Shown: positions 28,113 to 38,019 of the stretch, piece after piece
How positions within the stretch are numbered: position 1 is the first letter of the stretch
Layout: each line of letters opens with the position of its first letter
From: Novosphingobium sp. PP1Y
GTDB lineage: Bacteria; Pseudomonadota; Alphaproteobacteria; Sphingomonadales; Sphingomonadaceae
DNA length: 64,000 nt
Assembly: GCF_000253255.1 (NCBI RefSeq)
Contig: NC_015580.1
Span: 279,001 to 343,000 of the forward strand
Reading direction: 5' to 3'
The notes under the pieces: generated by a model
What the model was told of the DNA's origin: nothing
Database searches by the model: none
Seen by the model: only the letters and a program-made list of their open reading frames with translations
Translations under genes and position numbers: made by a program

Positions 28113-31100
28113 GATTTTCGTCGAAGGCGGTTCCTGAAGGCGAACTGCTCACACTGATCGGCCAAACTGGCGAAACTGTGCCATTCGACGATTGGACACT
28201 CAAAGCACCAGCGCATGCGCGCGGCATCGCTGCTGACTTGCTCGATCGTTGGGCCAATGATGCTCGCGGCGTTGACGGGGCGCCTTTGATCACCCCAACA
28301 GATGATGGCTCTGTGCTCCTCCACGGTTCCGTTGTTGCGGCATTTTCGGAGCAGGAAGCAGCGGCTCTCGCACTCCCACCTGCAATTCGCATTCAGTTGG
28401 AGATCGAAACATCAGGCGTGTTTGGTCGTCCAGGATTCCGACTGGAAACACGATGGGTTCGACCAGGTGGTCTGGCTGCCCGCGTAACTCCGGTTGCTGG
28501 TCGCCTGCGCTTCAATGCCCAGGATTGGCGGTTAGCTGAACCACTATGGTCAACGCTCGAAGCTGTTCGGGCGGTAAATGGCGCTACGGATGACGCCGGA
28601 CAACAGTTTGCGATGTCGCAGCTCCGCGAAACACTTAGTGCCGCAGAAGGGGACATCCTGCATCCCAATGGTTTCCTCAAGCGGTTGCGAATTAGCTATG
28701 CGGCTGGCTTCTCACTCGATCTCAAGACCGATGGCAGACATTTTGATTTCGACCCCATCCTCTTCAGTCGGGCGCGGCGCAACGCTGCCCAGGAAGGCGA
28801 AATGCCAGATGGGGAGGATGACGGTCTGTTACCTCCGTCCCTTCAGCAAAGGTTCGTTGAGAAGTTTCGTGGGTCTGATCGTGCCCTCAATGCCTATCGG
28901 TTAGACGATTGCACGATTGTCTATCTGGACCCCGAACTTAAAGGTGCACTCGAAATTGTGCGCCGCGCCCAAGGGCTGGATGAGGAAAGCCGCCGCAAGT
29001 TTGCGTTGAGCCCGAGGCGCTACATCTCTGAAGCCATGCCGGACGGCGCATTGGCCGACGGGTCGGTCGACGCGCTCTTTATCGAGACGCAGCAATATTC
29101 TGAACGGGTCAACGGCATCGACATCTGGCGAAAGCCGGTTCTGCCTTGGATCAAGCCGAAAGCGAACAGTTGGCTTCCCGAAAGCTTTGGCCTCTATATC
29201 GGTGATCCTCCCGAGGGCGAGCAAGTCGATATTGCTGCTGAGCAGCTCGATGAAGCCATCAACGCTTTAGAGAAGGCTGTCGTAGAAGGACAAGATAGCG
29301 TCCAGATTGGGAACGCCACAGTGCCTGCCACGGCACAGGCATTGGATTCGCTTCGTGCCCTTCGCGATCGGATCACCCCTGTAGCCGCATCATCGAGCCC
29401 AGACAGTGAACCGACTGACCAGGCATGCCCATTGTTCCTGACAGTGTCGGAAAACTTCGAGCAAGTTGAGTATGAGGAAAGTGCCCTTGGTGCTGTCCAG
29501 ACCTTCACTAGCCCTCAATTCCCGAATGCGGTTTCCAGCGAACCCAAGGATCATCAGCGAACAGGCTTTAACTGGCTAGCAGAAGCGTGGGCTAACCGGA
29601 TGCCGGGCGTGTTGCTCGCAGATGATATGGGTTTGGGGAAAACGTACCAGCTCCTGTCGTTCCTTGCATGGCTGCGCCATGATCAGCGCGTCACAGAACC
29701 TTTTCTGATAATTGCTCCTACCGGCCTGCTCGAAAACTGGCGCCAGGAAATGCAGCTCCATCTTGTTGAGGGCGCTCTCGGAGAAATTTTACCTGCATTT
29801 GGCACCAATCTTGGCCTGCTGAGGCAGGGCCGAGGCCGCGATACGCAGTCGGGATCAGCACAACTCTCGGCAAGCGCCTTCGAGGGCTATGGCGTGGTCC
29901 TGACGACCTACGAGACCTTGCGGGACTATCACATGAGTTTTGCGCGTCAGCGGTTTGCCGTCGCAGTCTGCGACGAGGCGCAAAAGATCAAGAACGCTAC
30001 CAGCCAGATCCGCCGCGCTGCTACCACTGTAAACGCACGCTTTCGGATAGCGTTGACTGGTACGCCGGTAGAGAACCGGTTGCAGGATTTATGGACCATT
30101 ATGGATTGGTCTTGGCCAAAGCTGCTTGGTGCAAGTCGGGATTTTGAACGCCGCTACACTGAAGACGATGCCGCTGCGCTAGGCGAACTTCGCGGCCAGC
30201 TAGTAGATCGGCAAGACGGGCGTCCACCCGTAATGCTTCGGCGCATGAAGAGCGAAGTCCTTGACGGTCTGCCCCAGAAGCGGATCGTCAAGCATCAGAT
30301 CTATATGCCGCCCGCCCAGGCGGACCGCTACTCTCGCGCAATCGAACAAGCGGTAGCACTGCGCGGAAGTGGTCAACGGGGCTTGATGCTCAAGGTGTTA
30401 CACGAACTGCGGAGCACCTCGCTCTATCCGGGAAGTCCGGACGGCGCTGAATTCGATCCAGCACATTCGGCAAGGTTGCAGGCGGTGTTCACGGCGCTTG
30501 AGCAGATCAAAATGGCCGGAGAAAAAGCACTGGTCTTCTGTGAAGACCTTGCGATGCAAGCAAGGCTCGCTGCCGAAATCCGTCATCGTTTTGACATTTC
30601 TCATCCTGTTGCCCGGATCCACGGCGGTGTTGGACCTCAGATGCGACAACAGATTGTGAACGCATTTCAGACACGACCAGCTGGGTTCGACGTGCTCATT
30701 CTGTCCCCCAAAGCCGGCGGCGTAGGCCTTACTCTGACTGCTGCCAATCATGTCATCCACGCTTCGCGCTGGTGGAACCCTGCAGTCGAAGACCAGGCTA
30801 CAGACCGTGTCTATCGCATCGGTCAAACTCGCGATGTCACGGTGCATTTACCTCTGGCGGTTCACCCCGACCCCAGTCTCCGCGACGCGAGTTTTGACTT
30901 CAAGTTAGACCAGCTGATGGAACGCAAGCGTGGATTGAGCGCCCAGCTTCTGATGCCAGGCGAAACCAATGGCGACCTGGACAATTTGTTTGAGAGCCTG
31001 TTCGAACCGGCGGCCACCGATCAGCCCGATCAGACAGCTTCGGATGCTGTGGTTCATGCGGTTCCAGCAAACTTGGCACCAGAGGCCCCGGAGCAGCGTC

Positions 31101-31618
31101 CGACCCTTTCAGTACGCCATCAACCTGTTGAACACTCCCACAAGGCACCGAGAATGGTCCGCTATAATCAGGGAGATGATCGCGCCTGGGACATTTTTGC
31201 CGACAATCTGGGAAAGCGCGCGATCGAGCATCTCATCATTCGCGATCCATATGCGTTGGCCGGACGCCGCAACCGACTGCTCACGGCAGACTTCGCTTCT
31301 CACCTAGCCCGAAAGGTGCCGGGCGTTTCGCGTGTCACAGTCATTGCGTGGGATGCGGAAAGCGCGCGAAATGACAACTTCGAAACAACGCAGCGCACAG
31401 TGGATGATATGGAGCGGGAATGGGATCGGCGCTTCATGGGCCGTGTTCCGCTCCTTCTCGAACTCAAGTCGCGCGGCGAAGATCGGCGTTTTCATGATCG
31501 TTGGATTGAAGCATATTTAGATGACGGTGACCGCTTGGCTTGGAACCTTACAAGTGGTGTCGACGGTTTCATGAACACCGACAGCGAATGCACCGTTACG
31601 CTTTGGGACGACGTTTGA
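28100..31618 (+). CDS. zorD: Zorya anti-phage helicase ZorD (SNF2 family)
   Basis: A 1172-aa SNF2-type ATPase, the proposed nucleolytic effector of type I Zorya. The N-terminal 480 residues are family-specific. The ATPase core has Walker A DDMGLGKT at 508-515, DEAQ at 625-628 and motif VI ATDRVYRIGQTRDV near 900. The last 140 residues form an extra domain with DPYALAGRRNRL and RFHDRWIEA (His 1132) followed by LTSGVDGF; this resembles the phospholipase-D-like MIT C-terminal fold rather than an obvious Mrr nuclease (inference). Starts at 28100 or 28106 both overlap zorC; the open frame extends upstream to 28025. The gene ends two bases before the convergent YhaN-like gene. Confidence 0.9.
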   Translation: MGMVGFSSKAVPEGELLTLIGQTGETVPFDDWTLKAPAHARGIAADLLDRWANDARGVDGAPLITPTDDGSVLLHGSVVAAFSEQEAAALALPPAIRIQLEIETSGVFGRPGFRLETRWVRPGGLAARVTPVAGRLRFNAQDWRLAEPLWSTLEAVRAVNGATDDAGQQFAMSQLRETLSAAEGDILHPNGFLKRLRISYAAGFSLDLKTDGRHFDFDPILFSRARRNAAQEGEMPDGEDDGLLPPSLQQRFVEKFRGSDRALNAYRLDDCTIVYLDPELKGALEIVRRAQGLDEESRRKFALSPRRYISEAMPDGALADGSVDALFIETQQYSERVNGIDIWRKPVLPWIKPKANSWLPESFGLYIGDPPEGEQVDIAAEQLDEAINALEKAVVEGQDSVQIGNATVPATAQALDSLRALRDRITPVAASSSPDSEPTDQACPLFLTVSENFEQVEYEESALGAVQTFTSPQFPNAVSSEPKDHQRTGFNWLAEAWANRMPGVLLADDMGLGKTYQLLSFLAWLRHDQRVTEPFLIIAPTGLLENWRQEMQLHLVEGALGEILPAFGTNLGLLRQGRGRDTQSGSAQLSASAFEGYGVVLTTYETLRDYHMSFARQRFAVAVCDEAQKIKNATSQIRRAATTVNARFRIALTGTPVENRLQDLWTIMDWSWPKLLGASRDFERRYTEDDAAALGELRGQLVDRQDGRPPVMLRRMKSEVLDGLPQKRIVKHQIYMPPAQADRYSRAIEQAVALRGSGQRGLMLKVLHELRSTSLYPGSPDGAEFDPAHSARLQAVFTALEQIKMAGEKALVFCEDLAMQARLAAEIRHRFDISHPVARIHGGVGPQMRQQIVNAFQTRPAGFDVLILSPKAGGVGLTLTAANHVIHASRWWNPAVEDQATDRVYRIGQTRDVTVHLPLAVHPDPSLRDASFDFKLDQLMERKRGLSAQLLMPGETNGDLDNLFESLFEPAATDQPDQTASDAVVHAVPANLAPEAPEQRPTLSVRHQPVEHSHKAPRMVRYNQGDDRAWDIFADNLGKRAIEHLIIRDPYALAGRRNRLLTADFASHLARKVPGVSRVTVIAWDAESARNDNFETTQRTVDDMEREWDRRFMGRVPLLLELKSRGEDRRFHDRWIEAYLDDGDRLAWNLTSGVDGFMNTDSECTVTLWDDV

Positions 31619-31620
31619 AT

Positions 31621-34600
31621 TCATCCAGCCAAAGTAGCTCGATCCAGATCGATGATGTTGGCAAGGCCTTGTTGCGCCAGCGGTTCGGCGAGGCCCCGGA
31701 CGCTGCGATGGTGTGTGAACAGCAGGACCTGGTTGGTCTTGCCGAACTCGGCGAGCAGGTCGAGCGTGGACCGGCTGCGCTCATCATCGAAATGCACCAG
31801 AATGTCGTCCGCGATGAAGGGCAGCGGCTCCGTCGCACTGGCATAATTCTCAAGACTTGCCAGCCGGAAGGCGAGGAAAAGCTGGTCGCGGGTGCCGTCG
31901 CTCATGGTAGCAACCGCAGCAATACCGCCATTGGCTCGCCGTCCAACCACGACCGGATGGCCTTTGTCATCGATATCGGTCTCGATTCCGGCAAATTCAC
32001 CGAGTGTCGTTGCCGTGAACAGCTCGCCTGCCCGCGCAATGAGCGGATCTTGCTGCTCTGCGCGGATCGTTGCCATGGCCGACGTCACCAATTCGCGCGC
32101 AACCGATAACTCGAGATAGCGCTCGAGGGCGAGATGCATCTGCGCTGCCGCCGCTTCGCGTTCGGCAACGGCGTGATTGACCTCGCTCTGGCTCAGATAG
32201 GCAGCAAGGTCGTCCTTTGCGGCCTTCTCGGCGAGAATGGCTGCCTCGATTTCGCTCTCGATCTCGCTAGCACGCGATGTCTGCTCGGTCAGTTCCGCGC
32301 GAACCTCATCGAGGTCGCGTTCATCCCATTCCGCCCGCAAGGCAGCGAGATCAAGCTTGTCGCCCACGTCCGTCGCGGTGCGTTCCGCCAGAGCGATCTC
32401 ATTGCACAAAGCCATACGTGCTTCACACCGTGAAGCTGCTTCCAGAAGGGCCCCATCATCGCCGCCATCAAGTTTTGCCGAAGCCGCGAGCGTCGCCAGC
32501 TCCTCCCGAGCGGTGCCAAGGGCCTCTTGCGCCTGGTCGGCCTCGACCTTCGCCTCTTCAAAGTCGGGCAGCACCCCGTCATATTGCGTTTGCGCTGTTG
32601 CGTTGTCGGTAAATCGGGCCAGCACCATCTGCGCTGCAACCACACAGTCTTCGCCGATCTCGATGGCGAGTTCGGTCGCGAGGCTGCGGACATCCTTCGC
32701 AAGGCTCGTCTCGTCGTCGTCCATGCGCTTTAGCCGCTGGCGGGCCTGCCCTATTGCCGTAAGCACACCGCGTGCGCCCACCCATTCGGTGACCGCACTG
32801 TTGGCATCTGCCGGAGAAATGTCGGGTTTGAGCCCCAGCGCACCTGTTGCCGCAGGCCATGCCGCATCCCAGGCGGCCTGTGCGTCCGACAATTGTTGCA
32901 CTTCCGCCTCAACCAGCTTGTGCTGCCGCGCCAATTCCTCCCGGTCCCGCGTGTCCCTGCCATATTCGGCATGTGCTTGTTCGTGCCGGGAAATGGCGTT
33001 TTGCACCGCGCTGACCCGGGCCGCGAACGACAATGTGGTATCGAGCTTGCGGCTCTGTTCGATTCGCTCGAGCAGCTCAACGGCCGGCGCAAGCTGGGCC
33101 TCTTCCAAAGCCAGTGCATTTGCCGAATTCCGCAAGCGTTCTGATTCATCCAGCACCAATTGTCGGGCCTGGGCAAATTGGAGCAGCGACGCCAGTTCTG
33201 GGTGTTTGACCAGAACTTGCGGAAAACTGTTCCCCCATTGCGCGATGCGCACTTCGCCTTGTGCGACAAGCGCGGCCGTCTCGGCCTCTGCCGCCGTGAC
33301 CGCAGTCCTTGCCTCTGCGACGCGCCGCAACGCGAGTGCGAGCGATGCAGCCCGTTCTGCCTCTGCGGCGCGGCGATCGGCAAGTTCGTCTGCAGACACG
33401 ATTGCCGTTTCCAGACCGTCAGCAACGGCCAGGCGAGCAGCGCCGTCATCGGGCAGCTGTCCCGCGACATATGCCGTCTTTATCGGCCTCCAGGCATCGG
33501 CACGCAGAGTGCGCGCCTCGGCAAGTGACGCATCACTTGCAATGGTCCCGGATGCCTGAAGCGAGCCAATCTCAGCCTCACCAGCGGAAATGTCGCGCTC
33601 GGCCTGTCGCTTCAGCTTGGCCTGATCCTCGATCTGCGAGGTCAATGTCTCGCGCGCGGCCTGCTCACTGCGAATATCGTCAACGCTGGGGCATGGCAGG
33701 GTGGCAAGCGCATCGATGGTATCGAAGCCAAGCGCCTTGAGCCGTCCGGTCAATGTTGCGCTGTCAGTTTCCAGCACCTGCTGACGTGCCTGGTGCGCCG
33801 ACTTCTGGGCCGCAAGGCTGGCAAAGGCCGATGACGACGCCTCGGGCGGAGCATCATGCCCCGCCAGGCGTGCCGCTTCCAAACGATCGTCAATTGCCGC
33901 AAGCGAAGCCGCCAGTTCGCCAAGGCGCTTTCTGGCAGAAGCCAGACTTGGACGGCGCTCCACCATCTCGTCGGCAGCTGAGCGCACAAGATCGAGGGCA
34001 GACGGGTCCGGGATCAGTGGTGCAAGGTCCACATCGGCCGGCAGGCCCAGCATCCGGCGCAGCGCCGCTAGTTGAGCCTCGCCGTCATCAATCTCGCGCT
34101 GACGATTGGCACGATCGGACCGGGCCTTGCTGACGTGAAGGGCGCGTTCAGCCAGATCACGCACCCGCTGTTCGGCGGCTTTGAGACCCGGGTTCACCAC
34201 CAGCGCATCAAGCCGTGCCTTCAGGCGGTCCCGCCGCTCGATCGCGGCCTCGAGCCGCGTTTCAGCCTTGTTGCGCTGGTCCAGAGCAGTCCGCATCTTG
34301 GCCGCGAAATCATCCGGGAAGGACGCGACATCGTCGTAGCCGACCAGATCCAGTGTAAAGTTGGCCAGCTGACGCAAATAGGGCACGACTCGCAGGACGC
34401 GCTCCAGCCGGGACGTCGATGCGCCGAGGCTGCGCCTCTCTGATCGCAGGGCCTCGAGCTTTTCCGCGGCTGCGAGCGATGCCTTGCGCGTCTGCTCAAA
34501 GGTTTCTCGGGTCAGTTGCGCGCCGCGTGCCGTCTTCTCGGCTGCCTCGAATGCCGTCAGCTGCTGGTAGAAAACACGATTTACCGACCGCCTCGTATCG

Positions 34601-35115
34601 AAGAGCTTGTCCGCTTCGCCGTCGATACCTTCGAGGCGAGATACCAGCGTGCGCAAGCCGCCGCCTGCTTCGACGATCAGACGCCCGATGTCGCCATCGG
34701 CGTGAAGCAATCGCTCCCCGCCGTTGCGCAAGGTTTCGTGGTTCAGACCAAAGAGGGTTTCGAACCGCTCCCGTGTGATGGCACCCAGCACCGGCGCAAG
34801 GACGGTGTCATCGAGCGCCGTTCCAGACAGGTCAGCCAGTGTCTTGCCGTTGCCCTTGCGGCGCTTGAGCGTCACCGTGCTGCCATCAGCCATCAGCATC
34901 GTGGCCCCAATGCGCATGCCATCGTAGCCGAACAAACTGCCGCGCTGGGTATTCTTGGGGATCGAGAACAGGAAGTCGCTGATCGCCTCGAGACAGGTGC
35001 TCTTGCCTGCTTCATTGGCACCGTAGACCACCGTGAGGCCCGCTGTTTCCGGAATGGCGAGCTCGCGACTTGCGCAGCCGCCATATTTCTCAAGGCTGAG
35101 TTCAGTCAGGCGCAT
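31621..35115 (-). CDS. SMC-like ATPase, YhaN/SbcC type
   Basis: A 1164-aa protein with Walker A GANEAGKST at residues 32-40, two long coiled-coil regions (about 170-480 and 530-1010) and a C-terminal ABC-type half with MSDGTRDQLFLAFRLA (signature) and the Walker B segment PLPFIADDILVHFDD. This is the YhaN branch of Rad50/SbcC ATPases, believed to act with the adjacent YhaO-like nuclease in DNA-end processing or repair. Its start overlaps the nuclease stop by 14 bases, giving a two-gene operon. Whether it belongs to the Zorya island or to the anti-restriction side is open. Confidence 0.9.
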   Translation of the reverse strand: MRLTELSLEKYGGCASRELAIPETAGLTVVYGANEAGKSTCLEAISDFLFSIPKNTQRGSLFGYDGMRIGATMLMADGSTVTLKRRKGNGKTLADLSGTALDDTVLAPVLGAITRERFETLFGLNHETLRNGGERLLHADGDIGRLIVEAGGGLRTLVSRLEGIDGEADKLFDTRRSVNRVFYQQLTAFEAAEKTARGAQLTRETFEQTRKASLAAAEKLEALRSERRSLGASTSRLERVLRVVPYLRQLANFTLDLVGYDDVASFPDDFAAKMRTALDQRNKAETRLEAAIERRDRLKARLDALVVNPGLKAAEQRVRDLAERALHVSKARSDRANRQREIDDGEAQLAALRRMLGLPADVDLAPLIPDPSALDLVRSAADEMVERRPSLASARKRLGELAASLAAIDDRLEAARLAGHDAPPEASSSAFASLAAQKSAHQARQQVLETDSATLTGRLKALGFDTIDALATLPCPSVDDIRSEQAARETLTSQIEDQAKLKRQAERDISAGEAEIGSLQASGTIASDASLAEARTLRADAWRPIKTAYVAGQLPDDGAARLAVADGLETAIVSADELADRRAAEAERAASLALALRRVAEARTAVTAAEAETAALVAQGEVRIAQWGNSFPQVLVKHPELASLLQFAQARQLVLDESERLRNSANALALEEAQLAPAVELLERIEQSRKLDTTLSFAARVSAVQNAISRHEQAHAEYGRDTRDREELARQHKLVEAEVQQLSDAQAAWDAAWPAATGALGLKPDISPADANSAVTEWVGARGVLTAIGQARQRLKRMDDDETSLAKDVRSLATELAIEIGEDCVVAAQMVLARFTDNATAQTQYDGVLPDFEEAKVEADQAQEALGTAREELATLAASAKLDGGDDGALLEAASRCEARMALCNEIALAERTATDVGDKLDLAALRAEWDERDLDEVRAELTEQTSRASEIESEIEAAILAEKAAKDDLAAYLSQSEVNHAVAEREAAAAQMHLALERYLELSVARELVTSAMATIRAEQQDPLIARAGELFTATTLGEFAGIETDIDDKGHPVVVGRRANGGIAAVATMSDGTRDQLFLAFRLASLENYASATEPLPFIADDILVHFDDERSRSTLDLLAEFGKTNQVLLFTHHRSVRGLAEPLAQQGLANIIDLDRATLAG

Positions 35116-36379
35116 GACCAGCCTCGCTGACTAGACTGCGCGCAAGGGCTGCGGCGCGTTCGGGTATCTCGGCACGCATCTGCTCAATGAAGGCATCGGC
35201 ATGTGCGCCAGCGGGCAGTTTCGTCCGAATCTCGGCAAGCCGCGCTTCGAGCACTTGCGCAATTGCGCTGTCCTGGCTGAGGCGGGTCACTTCCTGATCA
35301 AGCTTGCCAGCCACCGTTGGATCGACGGCGTCCGGGGCTTCAGGATGGGCCGTTTCCAACCTCAGCTTTTCGAGCCACACGTCATCCGAGAGCGTTGCCA
35401 GCAGTGTTTCCACGTCCTCCCGGAAAGCGGTGCGCTCGAGGATCAATCTGGAATGGAGCGGTGTCGTTCCAGTCACCGTCAGGCGCAGGGCAAGGGGCCG
35501 TCCATCGGCTTGCTCAGCGGCTTGGGCGATATGGCCGCGAATGAGATCCAGTAATTCGGGGTGTTCGCTCGTTCCCGACACATCAACTGTGATCGATGCC
35601 CAGCGCACCACATCCAGCGCGCGATGCTCGAGCCTGGTGACTCTGCCGTCATTGACTTTGACCAGGACGGCTCCCTTTGGACCCGTCTCTCGTGGGTGCC
35701 GGCCCTGAAGATTGCCGGGATAGACGATGTGCGGGTGCTCCCCGAGCACGGCATGGGCGTGGACGTGGCCTAGCGCCCAATAGTCATAGCCATGATTGGT
35801 GAGCTGCTCGGGCGTGCAGGGCGCATAGCGGGCGTGATGACCTTCGCTGCCCGCACAGGCCGTATGGAGAACGCCGATATTGAACAGTGCCTCGGTTGCT
35901 GACGGATATTCGCGCGCCAGATCTTCGGAGACGTCCGGGCGGGGGAAGCTCCGCCCATGGATCGCAACCCCGACATCATCGAGACGATGTGTGGCGGCCT
36001 TGGTCTTTGGAAAGACATGGACATTGCCGGAAAGGGACAGCTTGTCGGCAAAACGATTGGCGGAGTCATGGTTTCCAAGGACCATGAACACCGAGATGCC
36101 AGCTTCGTCCAGCCGGCGCATTCCCTCCATGAAGTAAAGACCCGTCTGGAAGTTACGCAGATCGCCATCGAAAATGTCACCGGCCAACAGCATGAACCGG
36201 CAGCCCTCATCGATCGCAAGGGCCACCAGGTTATCGAAGGCCTCACGCGACGCCGCCTCGACGCGCGCGGCATATTCCGCAGATTTACCCGCCAATCCAA
36301 GTAATGGACTGTCGAGGTGAAGATCAGCGGCATGTACAAAGGTGAATTCGGTCAATCGAAGGCCTCCCGTCTCCAGCAT
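35102..36379 (-). CDS. Metallophosphoesterase nuclease, YhaO/SbcD type
   Basis: A 425-aa Mre11/SbcD-like nuclease. Metal-binding motifs are all present: HAADLHLDSP at about 16-25, LAGDIFDGD, LGNHDSANR and GHVHAHAV. A C-terminal region of about 140 residues likely docks on the SMC-like ATPase encoded next. ATG 36379 is used. A TTG at 36355 has a much better GGGAGG site seven bases upstream and would remove eight residues, so it may be the true start. It is divergent from ardC across 211 bases. Confidence 0.9.
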   Translation of the reverse strand: MLETGGLRLTEFTFVHAADLHLDSPLLGLAGKSAEYAARVEAASREAFDNLVALAIDEGCRFMLLAGDIFDGDLRNFQTGLYFMEGMRRLDEAGISVFMVLGNHDSANRFADKLSLSGNVHVFPKTKAATHRLDDVGVAIHGRSFPRPDVSEDLAREYPSATEALFNIGVLHTACAGSEGHHARYAPCTPEQLTNHGYDYWALGHVHAHAVLGEHPHIVYPGNLQGRHPRETGPKGAVLVKVNDGRVTRLEHRALDVVRWASITVDVSGTSEHPELLDLIRGHIAQAAEQADGRPLALRLTVTGTTPLHSRLILERTAFREDVETLLATLSDDVWLEKLRLETAHPEAPDAVDPTVAGKLDQEVTRLSQDSAIAQVLEARLAEIRTKLPAGAHADAFIEQMRAEIPERAAALARSLVSEAGHAPD

Positions 36380-36510
36380 GGCACGAACCACCCTAAAATG
36401 TCTCGATAAAATCGGTCCAGAGCATGAGGGGAAAGCCTTCCCCTGCTGCTGAGCCCGCCCGGTCTCTTCAGACCCCTTCGTGCGGGACTGCCGCCCCGCA
36501 ACGCCCCGCA

Positions 36511-36590
36511 AGAGGAAGAGGGCGTGATTGTCCCGTGACGGGCTGAGAGCGGCGAGAGAGGCTCGCTGTGGTCCGCCGCGGAGACCTGCT
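36511..36590 (+). promoter_or_regulatory. Structured leader of ardC
   Basis: The leader begins AGAGGAAGAGG, holds CCCG-TGA-CGGG and the hairpin GCGAG (36552-36556) with CTCGC (36562-36566), and ends in GGAGACC six bases from the ardC ATG. Order and sequence blocks match the leader of the ParB-like gene (38020-38102), suggesting common control. Confidence 0.55.
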
Positions 36591-37568
36591 ATGGCGCAAC
36601 GACATGCTGCGCGCTCGAGACCTGAGCGTGCCAATCTTTACCAGCAAATCACCGACCGGATCATCGCTGATCTCGAGGCTGGGCGCGTCCCATGGGTTCA
36701 GCCCTGGGGAACGGCCAATGCCGGCATCGGCATGCCGCACAATGCTGTCAGTTCCCGTCGATACAGTGGCATCAATGTGCTTACCCTCTGGCATGCCGTC
36801 GTCTCCCGAGGCTTCTCAAACCATGCGTTCCTGACGTTCCGGCAGGCTGCGGCCTTGGGGGGCTCGGTGCGTCGCGGCGAACGCGGGGTCGGTATCATCT
36901 ACACCCGCCGCTTTGTGCCCAGCAGCGAACGTCGCCGAGCGGATACCGAAGGCACCGCAACCAGTGGCGGGATTCCGTTCCTCAAGCATTTCACGGTGTT
37001 CTCGGTCGACCAGTGTGACGACCTGCCCGAACATATCTGTCTCCCGCCGCCGCCCATCCCGGATGGCCTGATCCTGCCACACGCCGAGGAGCTGATCACT
37101 GCTACGGGCGCCGACTTCCGCATCGGTGGCCCGTCCGCTTTTTACAGCCCGTCGCATGACTATGTCGCGGTGCCGCGCCCCGACGATTTCCATGAGCCGA
37201 TCAACTGGCATCGCACGGCTTTTCACGAACTGGGCCATTGGACTGGCCATGCCACCCGGCTTGGCCGCGATCAGACCGGCAGCTTCGGCTCCAAGGACTA
37301 TGGCCGCGAAGAATTGATCGCCGAAATGGCCGGAGCCTTTGTCTGCGCCGCACTTGGGATTGTGCCAAGCTTTCGCCACGCTGACTACATCGGCTCGTGG
37401 CTCCAGATTATCCGGGAAGACAATCGCGCCATCCTGCGCGCCGCCAGCGCTGCCTCCAAGGCGGCAGATTATATCCTCGCCTGTCGTAACACCGCATCGA
37501 CTGGCCTTGATGTCGCTGGTGAGGACGAAGTCGACGGCTTCGACCTGGAAGGGAGGTTGGCGGCATGA
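36591..37568 (+). CDS. ardC: Anti-restriction protein ArdC
   Basis: A 325-aa ArdC homologue. The N-terminal ssDNA-binding domain (DUF1738) has the typical NLYQQITDRIIADLEAG and PWVQPWG; the C-terminal zincin-like metallopeptidase domain has HELGH at residues 212-216. ArdC shields incoming plasmid DNA from host nucleases and type I restriction and is typical of the leading region of conjugative elements. ATG 36591 follows a good GGAGA site; the frame upstream lies in a structured leader. It overlaps the DUF2958 gene by four bases. Confidence 0.94.
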   Translation: MAQRHAARSRPERANLYQQITDRIIADLEAGRVPWVQPWGTANAGIGMPHNAVSSRRYSGINVLTLWHAVVSRGFSNHAFLTFRQAAALGGSVRRGERGVGIIYTRRFVPSSERRRADTEGTATSGGIPFLKHFTVFSVDQCDDLPEHICLPPPPIPDGLILPHAEELITATGADFRIGGPSAFYSPSHDYVAVPRPDDFHEPINWHRTAFHELGHWTGHATRLGRDQTGSFGSKDYGREELIAEMAGAFVCAALGIVPSFRHADYIGSWLQIIREDNRAILRAASAASKAADYILACRNTASTGLDVAGEDEVDGFDLEGRLAA

Positions 37569-37963
37569 ACCTCCTCACCCCCGAAATCCGTGCGGCCTTG
37601 CTCGCGAACATGCTCGCGCGCCGCAATGCGCAGGCACAAGGCGAACGAGAGCCTGATCCGGTTCCCGTTGTCCGCTTCTTCAATCCGCTTGGCGCGGCCA
37701 CTTGGCTTGCCACCGAACTCGACGAGGACGACATCCTGTTCGGCCTTGCCGATCTCGGCCTTGGCTGCCCTGAACTCGGCAGCTTTTCGTTGCGGGAATT
37801 GCAGTCGCTGCGTCTGCCGTTCGGCCTTGGTATCGAGCGGGATATCCTCTTCGACACCGCGTTGCCCATATCGGCCTACGTCGCGGCAGCCCGTCAGGCG
37901 GGTTCGATCCTGGGAGCTGAAAAGCTGCTGAGGGAACGCGCCATGCCAGAAGGGGATGGCTGA
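37565..37963 (+). CDS. DUF2958 protein
   Basis: A 132-aa protein of the DUF2958 family, recognisable from PVVRFFNPLGAATWLATELDED, LFGLADLGLGCPELGSFSL and GIERDILFD. The family is widespread on conjugative elements next to ArdC, but its function is unknown. The start overlaps ardC by four bases and the two are surely co-expressed. A hairpin (ATCTGG 37965-37970 with CCAGAT 37986-37991) follows two bases after the stop and may end the transcript. Confidence 0.85.
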   Translation: MNLLTPEIRAALLANMLARRNAQAQGEREPDPVPVVRFFNPLGAATWLATELDEDDILFGLADLGLGCPELGSFSLRELQSLRLPFGLGIERDILFDTALPISAYVAAARQAGSILGAEKLLRERAMPEGDG

Positions 37964-38019
37964 AATCTGGTAGCCTGGCGGCCTGCCAGATCGCGGGTTG
38001 GTCCGCTTGTGGCGGCCCT

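Noticed and set aside
32237..33559. A 440-codon + strand frame opposite the YhaN-like ATPase gene
   Set aside because: Composition is almost only Ser, Ala and Arg, typical of an antisense shadow.
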